Below are positions 1-7,993 of a DNA stretch of 64,000 nucleotides, piece after piece. The stretch comes from Salinisphaera sp. T31B1 (GTDB taxonomy: Bacteria; Pseudomonadota; Gammaproteobacteria; Nevskiales; Salinisphaeraceae). Position 1 is the first letter of the stretch; every line of letters begins with the position of its first letter. The DNA lies in contig NZ_APNH01000003.1 in the NCBI RefSeq assembly GCF_040361275.1, forward strand, positions 434,001 through 498,000. Direction: 5' to 3'. Under the pieces are notes generated by a model. That model searched no databases. It worked only from the letters and a program-made list of their open reading frames with translations, and had not been told where the DNA came from. Both the position numbers and the translations under genes were made by a program.

Positions 1-1
1 C

Positions 2-289
2 TATCTCACCCGACTGCCGGTGGACTCGCTCAAGATCGATCTGAGCTTTTTGCGCGGCATCAACGACAACGCACGCGATCGCGCCATGGCTCGCGCCATC
101 ATCGCACTCGGGGCGAGCCTCGGGCTGCGCGTGGTGGCCGAAGGGGTGGAAAACGATCTGCAGCGCCGTTTCCTGGTTGAGAACAACTGTGAGTTCGGAC
201 AGGGATTTTTCTATGCGCCTGGTCTACCGGTTGCCGATTGCACCCGGCTGCTACAGGGCGGTCGCGATGTATTGCCTGCCAGCCACTAG
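2..289 (+). CDS. EAL-domain protein, C-terminal fragment (c-di-GMP phosphodiesterase family)
   Basis: Only the last 95 residues are in the window; the reading frame is open at the left edge, so the gene begins outside. The fragment carries late EAL-domain motifs: 'LPVDSLKIDLSFL', then 'VVAEGVEN' and 'GQGFFYAPGLP', which match the conserved LKID, AEGVE and QGY/F-x-x-x-x-P stretches. EAL domains hydrolyse cyclic di-GMP. The EAL signature itself and most metal ligands lie upstream and cannot be checked, so the fragment could also belong to a degenerate, non-catalytic EAL protein or a GGDEF-EAL hybrid. It ends 27 bp before a histidine kinase gene on the same strand, so the two may be co-transcribed. 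Confidence 0.9.
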   Translation, partial: YLTRLPVDSLKIDLSFLRGINDNARDRAMARAIIALGASLGLRVVAEGVENDLQRRFLVENNCEFGQGFFYAPGLPVADCTRLLQGGRDVLPASH

Positions 290-316
290 TCGATCGATGT
301 CGCAGCCGGTGGCCTT

Positions 317-1840
317 ATGAGTGCTGTCGGCCGTCTTTTTTCCGAGCCTTCCGATGTCCAGGTTCTGGGCAGTGCCGCGCTGGCCTTGCTGCTCGAGCAA
401 CTGCCGGGAGCGGCTGTCTGTCTGATCGATGCCGCCGGCGTGATCCAGAGCTGGCACGCGAGCGCCGAAAAGCTGTTGGGACATGTCGCCGGCCAGGTCG
501 AAGGCCATCGTCTGGAAAGTCTGTTCCCTGAAGAGCGGCGTTTCGAGGCTGCGCTCGCCCGCGCGCTGTTCGACGCCAGCGCGCAGGGTCGCTCACGTAG
601 CAACGCGGGCCTGATGACCCGTAACGGCCAGCGCCGCGTGTGCACGCTTGATATTCAACCCTGTGTGAACGCTGCGCAGGACGTTGAGGGCTTCATCGTG
701 CTCATGCGTGCCTCGGGCCCCGTGCGATCGCTCGAGGCGGCGGGTCCGGGTGACGAACTGGTGGTCGCGCATCGCTCGAACCTCGCGCGTGCCCACGAAG
801 AGCCGGCCTGGATCGGGCTGGATCTGTCCATGCGGGTCACTCGTGTGAGCCGTCGCGCGGCCGACTGGATGGCCTGCGACGTGGAGGACCCGCTGGGCCG
901 CCCGCTGAGCGATTGTGTGATGCCGTCCGGACACGCGGAGTGGCCGGTGATCCTGCACCGGGTCGTGCGCAACCGGCGTGCGATCAACGTAGACGTCAGC
1001 AGCGTCGAGGAGGGCGGCGGCCAGGCGCGCACCGCCCGGCTGGTCGGATTGAATACCGCGGATGGGCGGCTGGACGGGTTTACCCTGGTTCTCGAGGAAG
1101 CGCCCGGCGTGTCGGCGGCAACTATAGACGAGGTGGCGTTGCCCCCGCCGACCCATGGCAACGACGGCCTGCTGGGCGCGGCCCACGACCTGCGCGAGCC
1201 GTTGCGCAAGATGCAGCATTACGCCCAGCAACTGCAGACACGCGAAGCCACACGGCTCAGCGACGATGGTCGACGACAACTCGAGAGCATGCAGGCCGCC
1301 GCCGAGCGCATGCAGTCCATGGTGGGTGGCATGCTGCGTCTGGCGCGGGTCGATGCCAGCAGCGGGCAGGGTGTCAGCCTGGATCTGCAGACCGCGGTGG
1401 ACGAAGCGCGCGCCGATCTGGCGGTGCTCATCGAAGAGCACGAGGCCGAGTTCGATATCGGCGCGCTGGGCACGGTGGTTGGAGATAGCGACCAGCTACG
1501 GGCCCTGTTCCAGAATCTGATCGATAACAGTATTCGCTATCGCCATGTCGAACGCAGTCCGCGGATACGGATCGCGGTCGTGCCGGCCGTCGACGAGCGC
1601 GATCGGGTCCATCTGGAGTATGTGGATAACGGCGCAGGCATCGACGAGCCCGAGCGCGTTTTCTCGCCGTTTGGCCATCGACGCGATGATCGTTCCGGCG
1701 GCGGTACCGGTATCGGTCTGTCGCTGTGCCAGCGGATCTGCCGACGCCACCATGGGGACCTGCGGATCGTGGAAACCGGGCCGGATGGGACTCGTTTTCG
1801 GATCACGCTCAACGATCTGGACCGCTCGCCGACGCCATAG
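317..1840 (+). CDS. PAS-domain sensor histidine kinase (soluble, orphan)
   Basis: The 507-residue product has no membrane segment. Residues about 20-130 and 155-260 look like two PAS sensor folds ('VCLIDAAGVIQSW', 'GFTLVLEEA'). A HisKA segment follows near residue 285 with the H-box 'AAHDLREPLRKM', which contains the phospho-accepting His. The HATPase_c domain fills the C-terminus: N-box 'LFQNLIDNSIRY', G1 'YVDNGAGI', G2 'GGGTGIGLSL'. The H-box spelling resembles phytochrome-type and other soluble kinases. All catalytic motifs appear intact. No response regulator is adjacent, so its partner must be elsewhere. The upstream EAL gene suggests a link to second-messenger signalling, which is inference. 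The input signal is unknown. Confidence 0.9.
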   Translation: MSAVGRLFSEPSDVQVLGSAALALLLEQLPGAAVCLIDAAGVIQSWHASAEKLLGHVAGQVEGHRLESLFPEERRFEAALARALFDASAQGRSRSNAGLMTRNGQRRVCTLDIQPCVNAAQDVEGFIVLMRASGPVRSLEAAGPGDELVVAHRSNLARAHEEPAWIGLDLSMRVTRVSRRAADWMACDVEDPLGRPLSDCVMPSGHAEWPVILHRVVRNRRAINVDVSSVEEGGGQARTARLVGLNTADGRLDGFTLVLEEAPGVSAATIDEVALPPPTHGNDGLLGAAHDLREPLRKMQHYAQQLQTREATRLSDDGRRQLESMQAAAERMQSMVGGMLRLARVDASSGQGVSLDLQTAVDEARADLAVLIEEHEAEFDIGALGTVVGDSDQLRALFQNLIDNSIRYRHVERSPRIRIAVVPAVDERDRVHLEYVDNGAGIDEPERVFSPFGHRRDDRSGGGTGIGLSLCQRICRRHHGDLRIVETGPDGTRFRITLNDLDRSPTP

Positions 1841-1897
1841 CGGACGTTGATCGGTCCCACTTGGGCTACCATGCGGTTTTCGAAACCGACCGCGCCA

Positions 1898-2407
1898 ATG
1901 AGCTCCTATCGACCCCGAATCACGCTGATCGCCGCGATGGACCGCAACCGGGTCATCGGTGCAAACGGCGGCATGCCATGGCATATTCCAACCGATCTGC
2001 GCTGGTTCAAGCAGCAGACACTGGACCGCCCGATTCTCATGGGCCGGCGGACTTACGAATCCATCGGCCGCGCGCTGCCGCGACGGCTCAACCTCGTATT
2101 GACCCGCGATACGCGCTTTACAGCGCCCGGCGTAGAGCGTGTGGCCAGCCTGGCCGAGGCCATCGAACGCACGCGCGCGGCCGAGGCCGAGGAACTGGCC
2201 GTGATCGGCGGCGCCGAGGTGTATGCATTGGCCCTGCCGCGCGCTGATCGGCTCAAGATCACACGAATCGAGGCCGAATACGATGGCGATACATGGTTTC
2301 CGTCTTTCGAGGCGGCCGACTGGCGCTGTATAGATGATCAGGCGGTGGACGCCACCGAAGACACCCCGGCGCATCGGTTCATGACATGGGATCGTGACAG
2401 CCCGTAG
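1898..2407 (+). CDS. folA: Dihydrofolate reductase
   Basis: Reduces dihydrofolate to tetrahydrofolate with NADPH in the cytoplasm, supplying one-carbon carriers for thymidylate and purine synthesis. The 169-residue product begins 'MSSYRPRITLIAAMDRNRVIG', with the substrate region 'GMPWHIPTDLRWFK' (Asp of the family active site), 'MGRRTYESIG' and the cofactor loop 'VIGGAEVYALAL'. Length is close to the usual 160-170 residues. The ATG at 1898 was chosen because homologues begin just before the first beta strand; an in-frame ATG at 1847 would add 17 unconserved residues. It stands alone, 57 bp after the kinase gene. Confidence 0.96.
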   Translation: MSSYRPRITLIAAMDRNRVIGANGGMPWHIPTDLRWFKQQTLDRPILMGRRTYESIGRALPRRLNLVLTRDTRFTAPGVERVASLAEAIERTRAAEAEELAVIGGAEVYALALPRADRLKITRIEAEYDGDTWFPSFEAADWRCIDDQAVDATEDTPAHRFMTWDRDSP

Positions 2408-2469
2408 ACTCGATAACAGCCAGCAGGCCGGAACCGGCCATGTTTTGCATCACTCGATAGGAGCCCCTC

Positions 2470-2739
2470 ATGGCAGCAGATCTTTCCGCGGATTTCGAAA
2501 AAGCGCAGCAGGACGTACAGACGTTGTCGAAGCGCCCCGACAACAATGATCTTCTGGCGCTGTATGCTCACTACAAACAGGCAACGGTCGGCGATGTGGA
2601 AGGCAAGCGTCCGGGTTTTACCGACCTCAAGGGGCGCGCCAAGTACGACGCCTGGGCCAAGCTCGACGGTATGGATACCGACCAGGCCATGCGGGGCTAT
2701 GTGGAAAAGGTCAACTCGTTGCTCGACGCCGACCGTTGA
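2470..2739 (+). CDS. Acyl-CoA-binding protein (ACBP family)
   Basis: A complete 89-residue ACBP. It shows the family core 'YAHYKQATVGDVEGKRPG', then 'LKGRAKYDAWAKLDGM' and 'AMRGYVEKV', which contain the Tyr and Lys residues that hold the CoA head group in eukaryotic ACBP. The protein binds medium to long acyl-CoA esters and buffers or delivers them; it has no catalytic motif. It is preceded by a good ribosome site (AGGAG, about 7 bp before the ATG) and followed by a strong terminator, so it is probably a single-gene unit. ACBP is common in eukaryotes and patchy in bacteria, so lateral acquisition is possible, but base composition matches its neighbours. Confidence 0.95.
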   Translation: MAADLSADFEKAQQDVQTLSKRPDNNDLLALYAHYKQATVGDVEGKRPGFTDLKGRAKYDAWAKLDGMDTDQAMRGYVEKVNSLLDADR

Positions 2740-2761
2740 GGCCCGACAACTGCCATCCATG

Positions 2762-2790
2762 AAAAAACCCGGCCTGTGCCGGGTTTTTCG
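2762..2790 (+). terminator. Rho-independent terminator after the ACBP gene
   Basis: A GC-rich stem CCCGGC / GCCGGG closes a short loop and is flanked by a run of A on the left and T on the right. The symmetric A and T tracts let it work in both directions, ending the ACBP transcript (+) and the minus-strand gene at 2814-3383. Confidence 0.88.
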
Positions 2791-2813
2791 TAGGTGCCGA
2801 AGGGCGCGCCGTA

Positions 2814-3383
2814 TCAGCCGTTTCCAGCGGCGGCCGGGGCGGGCATGGCCGCGCGCAGTTGGTTGCGCAGCGAATCCATTTCGTCGAGCAGCTGAGACGT
2901 CTGGCTGTCCTGCTTCTTCATGGCAGCCAGGGTGTCTTCCTGAAGCTTCTCGCCGGCCGACTTGATCTCGGGCTTCTGGAGGGCGGCATCCCGAGCCTGG
3001 ACCATCTGCTGGCGCTCGGCCTGGAAGTCCTTCATCAGCGCCTGGCGCTCGGAGTCACTCAGATCGCCGGATTGCAGCTTCTGCGCCATCTCCTGCACGC
3101 GCTGCTGGCCCTTGTCCACGTCGTAGCCCTGCTTCTCGACGGCGCTACGAACCTGTTTTTCGAACTTCTCCTGTTCGGCGGCCAGCTTCGGGTTGGCCTG
3201 GATCGTCTCCTGGTGAATCTGCTGCAGCTTGGCCGCCTTCTGGCGGTACTGCTGCATCAGCTGCTGCGCCTGCTGCTGATCGGCAGTGGCGCCACTACCT
3301 TGGGCGCTGGCCACACCGGTCATCGTGCCGAAGGTCAGGGCGGCGATCGCCAGGGCCAGAATCGAAGTTGCGCGTTTGATCAT
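2814..3383 (-). CDS. Periplasmic Gln-rich coiled-coil protein, function unknown
   Basis: The 189-residue product starts with a clear Sec signal peptide (MIKRATSILALAIAAL, probable cleavage after VASAQ-like residues near position 28). The mature part is almost wholly helical in appearance: rich in Gln, Lys, Glu and Ala with heptad-like spacing, no Cys, no enzyme motif. It ends in an Ala/Pro-rich tail. The build recalls small periplasmic chaperone-like or OmpH-like proteins, but I see no signature that assigns it to either. It follows nfi on the same strand with a 130 bp gap and ends at a shared terminator. Confidence 0.8.
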   Translation of the reverse strand: MIKRATSILALAIAALTFGTMTGVASAQGSGATADQQQAQQLMQQYRQKAAKLQQIHQETIQANPKLAAEQEKFEKQVRSAVEKQGYDVDKGQQRVQEMAQKLQSGDLSDSERQALMKDFQAERQQMVQARDAALQKPEIKSAGEKLQEDTLAAMKKQDSQTSQLLDEMDSLRNQLRAAMPAPAAAGNG

Positions 3384-3513
3384 AGGAAAATCCGTTGTGC
3401 GTATGTCGTATGGACAGCTTCAGACCGTTTGACAGCCTAACAGTGCCCGATATTGGGCTCAAAAAGCCCAAATCAATGAAAATTGCGGCCTGACCGTTTC
3501 AACATACCGGTCG

Positions 3514-4209
3514 TTACCCACGATCGGATGCCAGACGGTCGGCGGCCCGCGTCGTAGCGGGCAGCTTGTAGCCGGTCAGTGCGCTCCGCGTCGAGGCGAT
3601 AGCCGTCTCCAGGCCGATACCATGCCCGCCAGAGATGAAGATCGGCTTAACGCCGACGCGGGATCGCAATACGGCGCCCACGGTCTCACCGCGATCGATC
3701 AACGATACCCACGCTCCGTATTCGTCCGGGAGGGGCTCGTGGTGGCCGGTGAGCCGCTTCTTGGCCACGCCGAGCGTCGGCAGCCCGGAAACCAGTCCGA
3801 GATGGGTCGCTACGCCCAGGCGACGCGGATGCGCAATGCCATGGCCGTCGACGTGGAGCAGATCCGGCGGATGGGCGAGTTGCGATAACGCGGCCAATGC
3901 ACCGGGAACCTCACGGAAAGACAGCAACCCCGGGATATACGGCATGCGTGTGGGCACGCGTGCCAATGCTTGATCAACGACCGTCAGGGTCCGGGCGTCG
4001 AGTACGACCACCGCCGCGCGTGTAATGCGGCCCTGGTCTTCGAAACCGATATCCACGCCGCCGATCGTGCGTACCGGCCCCAGCCGGTCTTCGAATACGA
4101 CATGCCGGGTCAATTCCGTCTGCAACGCGCGACAGGCCGGCGCGTCGCGGGGCCAATCGTGTTCGACCCGGACCAGCGCGTCTGCGTCGAATACCTGCAG
4201 ACCGGACAC
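3514..4209 (-). CDS. nfi: Endonuclease V (deoxyinosine 3' endonuclease)
   Basis: Cuts the second phosphodiester bond 3' to deoxyinosine and so starts repair of deaminated adenine. The 231-residue protein has the family's metal-binding acidic residues in 'GGVDIGFED' (first Asp), 'YIPGLLSFREVP' (Glu) and 'DLLHVDGHGIAHPR' (second Asp), plus the wedge motif in the YIPGLLSFRE segment and 'LGVAKKRL'. It uses a GTG start; translation begins only 8 bp after the mntR stop, so the two genes form an operon. Length is similar to the E. coli enzyme. The pairing with mntR is notable because endonuclease V is metal dependent, but a functional link is only inference. Confidence 0.95.
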   Translation of the reverse strand: MSGLQVFDADALVRVEHDWPRDAPACRALQTELTRHVVFEDRLGPVRTIGGVDIGFEDQGRITRAAVVVLDARTLTVVDQALARVPTRMPYIPGLLSFREVPGALAALSQLAHPPDLLHVDGHGIAHPRRLGVATHLGLVSGLPTLGVAKKRLTGHHEPLPDEYGAWVSLIDRGETVGAVLRSRVGVKPIFISGGHGIGLETAIASTRSALTGYKLPATTRAADRLASDRG

Positions 4210-4217
4210 GATACGCG

Positions 4218-4706
4218 TCAGCGCGTGTCGTCGTGGGCGTCGGCAAACCGGCGCATGATCTCGATGGTTTCCGCGCTCACATGGTGTTCCACGCCTTCGG
4301 CATCCTTGCGGGCGGTTGCCTCGGAAACGCCCAGCGCGCGCAGAAAACGCAGCACAACGATATGGCGCCGCCGCGACTGCTCGGCCATTTCCTTGCCGGC
4401 GTCGGTCAGAAAGATCGAACGATAGGGCTCGCTTGTGACCAGTCCGGCCTCGCTGATCCGGCGGATCATCTTGCCGACCGTGGCCTGGGTGACCCCCATG
4501 CGCTGAGCCAGCTCGACCGCGCGCGCCTCGCCCTTGGCATCGATCAGGTCGGCGATCAGCTCGACATAATCTTCCACCAGTTCGGTCTCGTGGGCCTTGC
4601 GCACGTAGCTGTACTGGCGCGCATGAACCTCCGGGTCGAGCAACTCGCCGGACGTATCGCCGCGCAGCACGTGATCGAGAGGTTGGGCGGGCTTGGTTGC
4701 GCTCAT
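4218..4706 (-). CDS. mntR: Manganese-responsive transcriptional regulator (DtxR/MntR family)
   Basis: A 162-residue DtxR-family repressor. Residues about 45-105 form a winged helix ('ELAQRMGVTQATVGKMIRRI'), followed by the dimerisation region with the metal-site residues in 'SRRRHIVVLRFL' and 'DAEGVEHHVS', which match MntR of enterobacteria. MntR binds Mn(II) and represses manganese uptake genes. The ATG at 4706 was chosen because the upstream in-frame ATG overlaps the end of aroE and adds unconserved residues. No mntH or mntS gene is nearby. It is probably transcribed with aroE upstream (19 bp gap) and nfi downstream. Confidence 0.92.
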   Translation of the reverse strand: MSATKPAQPLDHVLRGDTSGELLDPEVHARQYSYVRKAHETELVEDYVELIADLIDAKGEARAVELAQRMGVTQATVGKMIRRISEAGLVTSEPYRSIFLTDAGKEMAEQSRRRHIVVLRFLRALGVSEATARKDAEGVEHHVSAETIEIMRRFADAHDDTR

Positions 4707-4725
4707 GGCCGCATTATACCGCGGC

Positions 4726-5577
4726 CTACCGGTCGCGGGTCGAGGCCGGTCCGGCACCCGGCCGCAGGGACTGGATCACCGGCGCGGTATCCGGGCGCAC
4801 GCCGCGCCAGACAAAGAACGACTCGGCGGCCTGTTCGACCAGCATGCCGAAGCCGTCAGAGCAGGGTATATCGCTGTGTTGACCGACCCACTGCATGAAT
4901 GGCGTGGGCCCGTTGGCATACAGCATGTCGTAGGCACGCCCGGCGCCGTCGAGCAGATGTGTGGGCAAGGCTGGCATCTCGCCGCCCAGACCGGCGGAAA
5001 TCGCGTTGATGATCAGGTCCCAGCCCGGGCCGACCTCGGCAAGGCTACAGGCCTGGATGGACCCCAGATCAGCGAAGTCGCGTGCGATGCGTTCGGCCTT
5101 GTCCGGGCTGCGATTGGCGATCTGCAGGCGGGTGGGCGATTGTCCCATCAGCACGGGCACCACACCGCGCACGGCCCCGCCCGCGCCCAGGATGAGTATG
5201 CGCGCGCCCGCGATCGACAGGCCCACGCGCGCGCTCAGATCGTTCAGCAGACCGGCGCCGTCGGTGTTGTCGCCCAGCAGCAGGCCGTCGTCGCGGCGCG
5301 CCAGCGTATTCACCGCTCCGGCACGAACCGCGCGTTCGGTCAGGCGATCCGCGAAGGCCGCGGCGTCGCCTTTGAAAGGCAGCGTCACGTTCAGCCCGGC
5401 GCCGCCGGCCTCGAAGAAGCCACGGGCGACGGCCACAAAGGCATCCGGCGCCGCCGGCAGCCGGTCATAGCTGAGCCGCTGGCCCGTCTGCCGGGCGAAT
5501 GCGGCATGAATCTCGGGCGAGCGGCTATGTTCGACGGGGTGGCCGATGACGGCATAACGGTCGGGCATATCGGTCAT
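4726..5577 (-). CDS. aroE: Shikimate dehydrogenase (NADP+)
   Basis: Reduces 3-dehydroshikimate to shikimate in the aromatic amino-acid pathway. The 283-residue protein shows the substrate-binding 'IGHPVEHSRSPEIH', the catalytic Lys in 'LNVTLPFKGDA', the partner Asp in 'GDNTDGAGL', the dinucleotide loop 'ILGAGGAVRGV' and 'ANRSPDKAERIA', which contains the Arg typical of NADP use. The C-terminal 'DGFGMLVEQAAESFFVWRG' is also characteristic. It lies 45 bp after waaF. The next pathway genes aroK and aroB are about 37 kb away in the pil-glt block. Confidence 0.96.
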   Translation of the reverse strand: MTDMPDRYAVIGHPVEHSRSPEIHAAFARQTGQRLSYDRLPAAPDAFVAVARGFFEAGGAGLNVTLPFKGDAAAFADRLTERAVRAGAVNTLARRDDGLLLGDNTDGAGLLNDLSARVGLSIAGARILILGAGGAVRGVVPVLMGQSPTRLQIANRSPDKAERIARDFADLGSIQACSLAEVGPGWDLIINAISAGLGGEMPALPTHLLDGAGRAYDMLYANGPTPFMQWVGQHSDIPCSDGFGMLVEQAAESFFVWRGVRPDTAPVIQSLRPGAGPASTRDR

Positions 5578-5622
5578 GACAGCAGGGGAATGGGCGACAG
5601 CGCGTACGCTACGCTAGCGCGA

Positions 5623-6672
5623 TCAGCATGCGTAGTGCAGACCAGGGAGATCGGTTGCACCGGCGTCCAGGCAGGCGGTGAGCACATCGACGACACGGAT
5701 ATCCTGCATGCAGCGGTTATGGCCCAGCGGGCAGACACGCGCTCGACAGGGCGAACAGGCCAGGCCGAGCCAGAACCGCGCTTCGGACGGCGCCAGGGGT
5801 GGAGCATAGTCGGGGTCGGTCGAACCATAGATCGCCAGCACGCGGGGCGCACACGCGGCGGCGAGATGCATCACTCCGGTATCGTTGCCGACAAATGCCG
5901 TGGTCAGCGAGGCCAGATCCGCGATATCGGTCAGCGACGTGCGTTCGCACAGATTCACGCCATGACGCGGCGCCGCTGTGGCCAGACGCTCGGCCAGCGT
6001 ACGGTCGGCGGCACTGCCGAACACCCAGACCGCAATACCGCGTGCATCGAGCTCGCCGGCCAGGCGGGCGAAATGGTCGGCCGGCCATTGCTTGGCTCCG
6101 CCGTAGGCGGCTCCAGGGGCGAAACCTATGACGGGCCGGTCGAGATCCAGGCCGAGGCTTTCGACCAGGCGCTCGCGCTGCGTGGCATCGATCGTCAGGC
6201 GAGGCAGCTGCAGTTCTCCGAGCGCATCGCCGTCACTGGCCAAGCCCAACAGGGCGTAGTGTTCGACCTTGCGCGGGTAGCGCTCGGTATCGATATGGCG
6301 TACATCGTTGATCAGGCCGAAACGCAGTTCACCGCGCACGCCGGTACGCTGTGGGATGCCGGCCAACCACGGCACGAGTGCAGCCTTGGCGCTGCGCTGT
6401 AGCACGATCGCCTGATCGTAGCCAGTCTCGCGCAGCCGGCGTGCCGCAACCCGGCGCCTGCTGAACGCGAACTCGCCATGACCGATATCCATCGTCACAG
6501 CCCGATCGACTTCCGGCATGCGTTCGACCAGACGCGCGGTCACCGGTGGCACCAACACATCCAGTCGGCCGTCCGGGAAGCGTTCCCGCAGGCGCATGAA
6601 AAGGCTCTGGGCCATGACCATATCGCCGATCCAGCTCGGGCCGACAACGAGAATTTGGGGCGTGGCGGACAT
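5623..6672 (-). CDS. waaF: ADP-heptose:LPS heptosyltransferase II
   Basis: Adds the second L-glycero-D-manno-heptose to the LPS inner core on the cytoplasmic face of the inner membrane. The 349-residue GT9 protein begins 'MSATPQILVVGPSWIGDMVM', the WaaF N-terminal signature, and has 'VLQRSAKAALVPWLAGIP' and the ADP-heptose site 'FVGNDTGVMHLAAA' with 'LAIYGSTDPDYAPP'. A start 10 codons upstream is possible, but MSATPQ aligns with the family start. Its presence shows that the cell makes a heptose-containing core and supports reading the neighbouring glycosyltransferase cluster as LPS-related. WaaC is not in the window. Confidence 0.94.
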   Translation of the reverse strand: MSATPQILVVGPSWIGDMVMAQSLFMRLRERFPDGRLDVLVPPVTARLVERMPEVDRAVTMDIGHGEFAFSRRRVAARRLRETGYDQAIVLQRSAKAALVPWLAGIPQRTGVRGELRFGLINDVRHIDTERYPRKVEHYALLGLASDGDALGELQLPRLTIDATQRERLVESLGLDLDRPVIGFAPGAAYGGAKQWPADHFARLAGELDARGIAVWVFGSAADRTLAERLATAAPRHGVNLCERTSLTDIADLASLTTAFVGNDTGVMHLAAACAPRVLAIYGSTDPDYAPPLAPSEARFWLGLACSPCRARVCPLGHNRCMQDIRVVDVLTACLDAGATDLPGLHYAC

Positions 6673-6819
6673 TGGGTCGAGGGCGGGATCCAGTCGGAAC
6701 ATGCTCGATGGCGTGGTGGTCGGGCGGCACGGACGGCGCGCTGGGTGCGCCGGCGCGGCCCGGGTACCGTCCCATTAGCCTAACGAAAAACAGCGGCTAG
6801 CGAATGTGGAACCCTTCGC

Positions 6820-7929
6820 TCAGGCGCTGGCCCGCGATGGCGACATGTGCCGATTTCGTGCGGTGACCATGAAATAGTGCGTGGCCAGCAAGGGCAGGAT
6901 CCAGGTCCAGGAACTGATCGTCTTGCTGTGTTCATGGGTGTAGGTCGCGGGCGTGAACAGCCCGATCCAGTAAAGCGCCAGACAGAACAGGGCGCAATAC
7001 GCACGGTTGATCGGCTCGCCGTGCGCGTAATGACGAAAAGCGGCGGCCGAGGCGATCGCAACGCCGGCGACAGCGCAAAAGAAGCCGAACTTGCGAGCGG
7101 CCTCGAACTGCTCGTTATCGCGGATATGGAGGAACGAGTCGCCCACCGCCAGCGCCATGATCGCTGCCACAGCCATCGCGACGAAGCTCGACGTCCGCAC
7201 TGACGGCCACCGAAGGTCCAGGGCGGCCAGCGCGGCGAGGAAAAACAGCAGCCAGCCGGAGAGCTCGAGGAACTCTTCGGCGCGACCGAACGTGGTCGCG
7301 ATCGTGCCTACGACCGTGGCGCCGATATCGCGCTGCAGCAGATTCTCGAGCGCTGCCTGCGCGCTGGCATCGCCGATCGTGCCGGCAAACCCGGCAGCGC
7401 AACCAGCCAGTAGCAGACCGATCGCCCAGAATGCGCGTCTGAGCAGCAGTTCAATGCCGAGCCAGACCAACAGCACCATCAAGAATTGGGGTCTGAGGTC
7501 GTCCCGCATGAGGTTGTTCTCGCCTAGAAAAGCGACGACGAACAGCAAGAGGAACACGACCGATACCCGCACATGCGTATGTCGGCCGTGCAGATAGGAC
7601 ATCAATGACACCAGAATGCCGGACAGGCACAACACCAGCGAAACCACTTCGCACAACAGAAGCTCGCCGTCGCCGTACGGTGGGAACAGGGTGAAGCCGG
7701 GTTGTAGACACCGTGCCGCCCCCCAGCCCGCGCGGCACGCCTGGTCCAGGCCGAGATTGATCGCCACGAGCGCAACGGCAGCGGCGCCGGCGTAGTAGCC
7801 ATGCCTCGAGACGCTGGAAGTTGAAGATGTCACACACGGCTCCGGGGCAGGCGCGGCGGATTCACAGCCCGTAGAGTGAAGCTCGGCCCGAGCTTGTAAG
7901 CGCGCGAGTATCCAAGCGACGATAGGCAT
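6820..7929 (-). CDS. Polytopic inner-membrane protein, function unknown
   Basis: The 369-residue product has a hydrophilic N-terminal 45 residues followed by about eight to nine hydrophobic segments with short loops and a basic C-terminal tail. I do not recognise a family motif. A GTG about 30 codons in, just before the first membrane helix, is an alternative start. It is transcribed divergently from the glycosyltransferase cluster and toward waaF, sharing an AT-rich intergenic region with the first glycosyltransferase. By position it could act in surface glycan export or polymerisation, but it lacks any feature that would show this. Confidence 0.75.
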   Translation of the reverse strand: MPIVAWILARLQARAELHSTGCESAAPAPEPCVTSSTSSVSRHGYYAGAAAVALVAINLGLDQACRAGWGAARCLQPGFTLFPPYGDGELLLCEVVSLVLCLSGILVSLMSYLHGRHTHVRVSVVFLLLFVVAFLGENNLMRDDLRPQFLMVLLVWLGIELLLRRAFWAIGLLLAGCAAGFAGTIGDASAQAALENLLQRDIGATVVGTIATTFGRAEEFLELSGWLLFFLAALAALDLRWPSVRTSSFVAMAVAAIMALAVGDSFLHIRDNEQFEAARKFGFFCAVAGVAIASAAAFRHYAHGEPINRAYCALFCLALYWIGLFTPATYTHEHSKTISSWTWILPLLATHYFMVTARNRHMSPSRASA

Positions 7930-7993
7930 GCGGATTCGTCCAATCCGCTGATCTTAACATAATATTAAGCTAAAATTTATAGCGAGTTGTTGC
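7930..7993. promoter_or_regulatory. AT-rich divergent promoter region of the glycan cluster
   Basis: This 64 bp gap separates the minus-strand membrane-protein gene from the first glycosyltransferase. Its right half is strikingly AT-rich in an otherwise GC-rich window and contains the small inverted repeat CTTAA-cataata-TTAAG at 7953-7969 and a TAAAATTTAT stretch just upstream of the ATG. It is the obvious place for divergent promoters. Exact -35/-10 boxes cannot be called with confidence. Confidence 0.5.

Noticed and set aside
3453-3471. Terminator hairpin (TTGGGCT / AGCCCAA) between the periplasmic protein gene and nfi
   Set aside because: The 7 bp stem has no T tract on the relevant strand; support is too weak to call a terminator.
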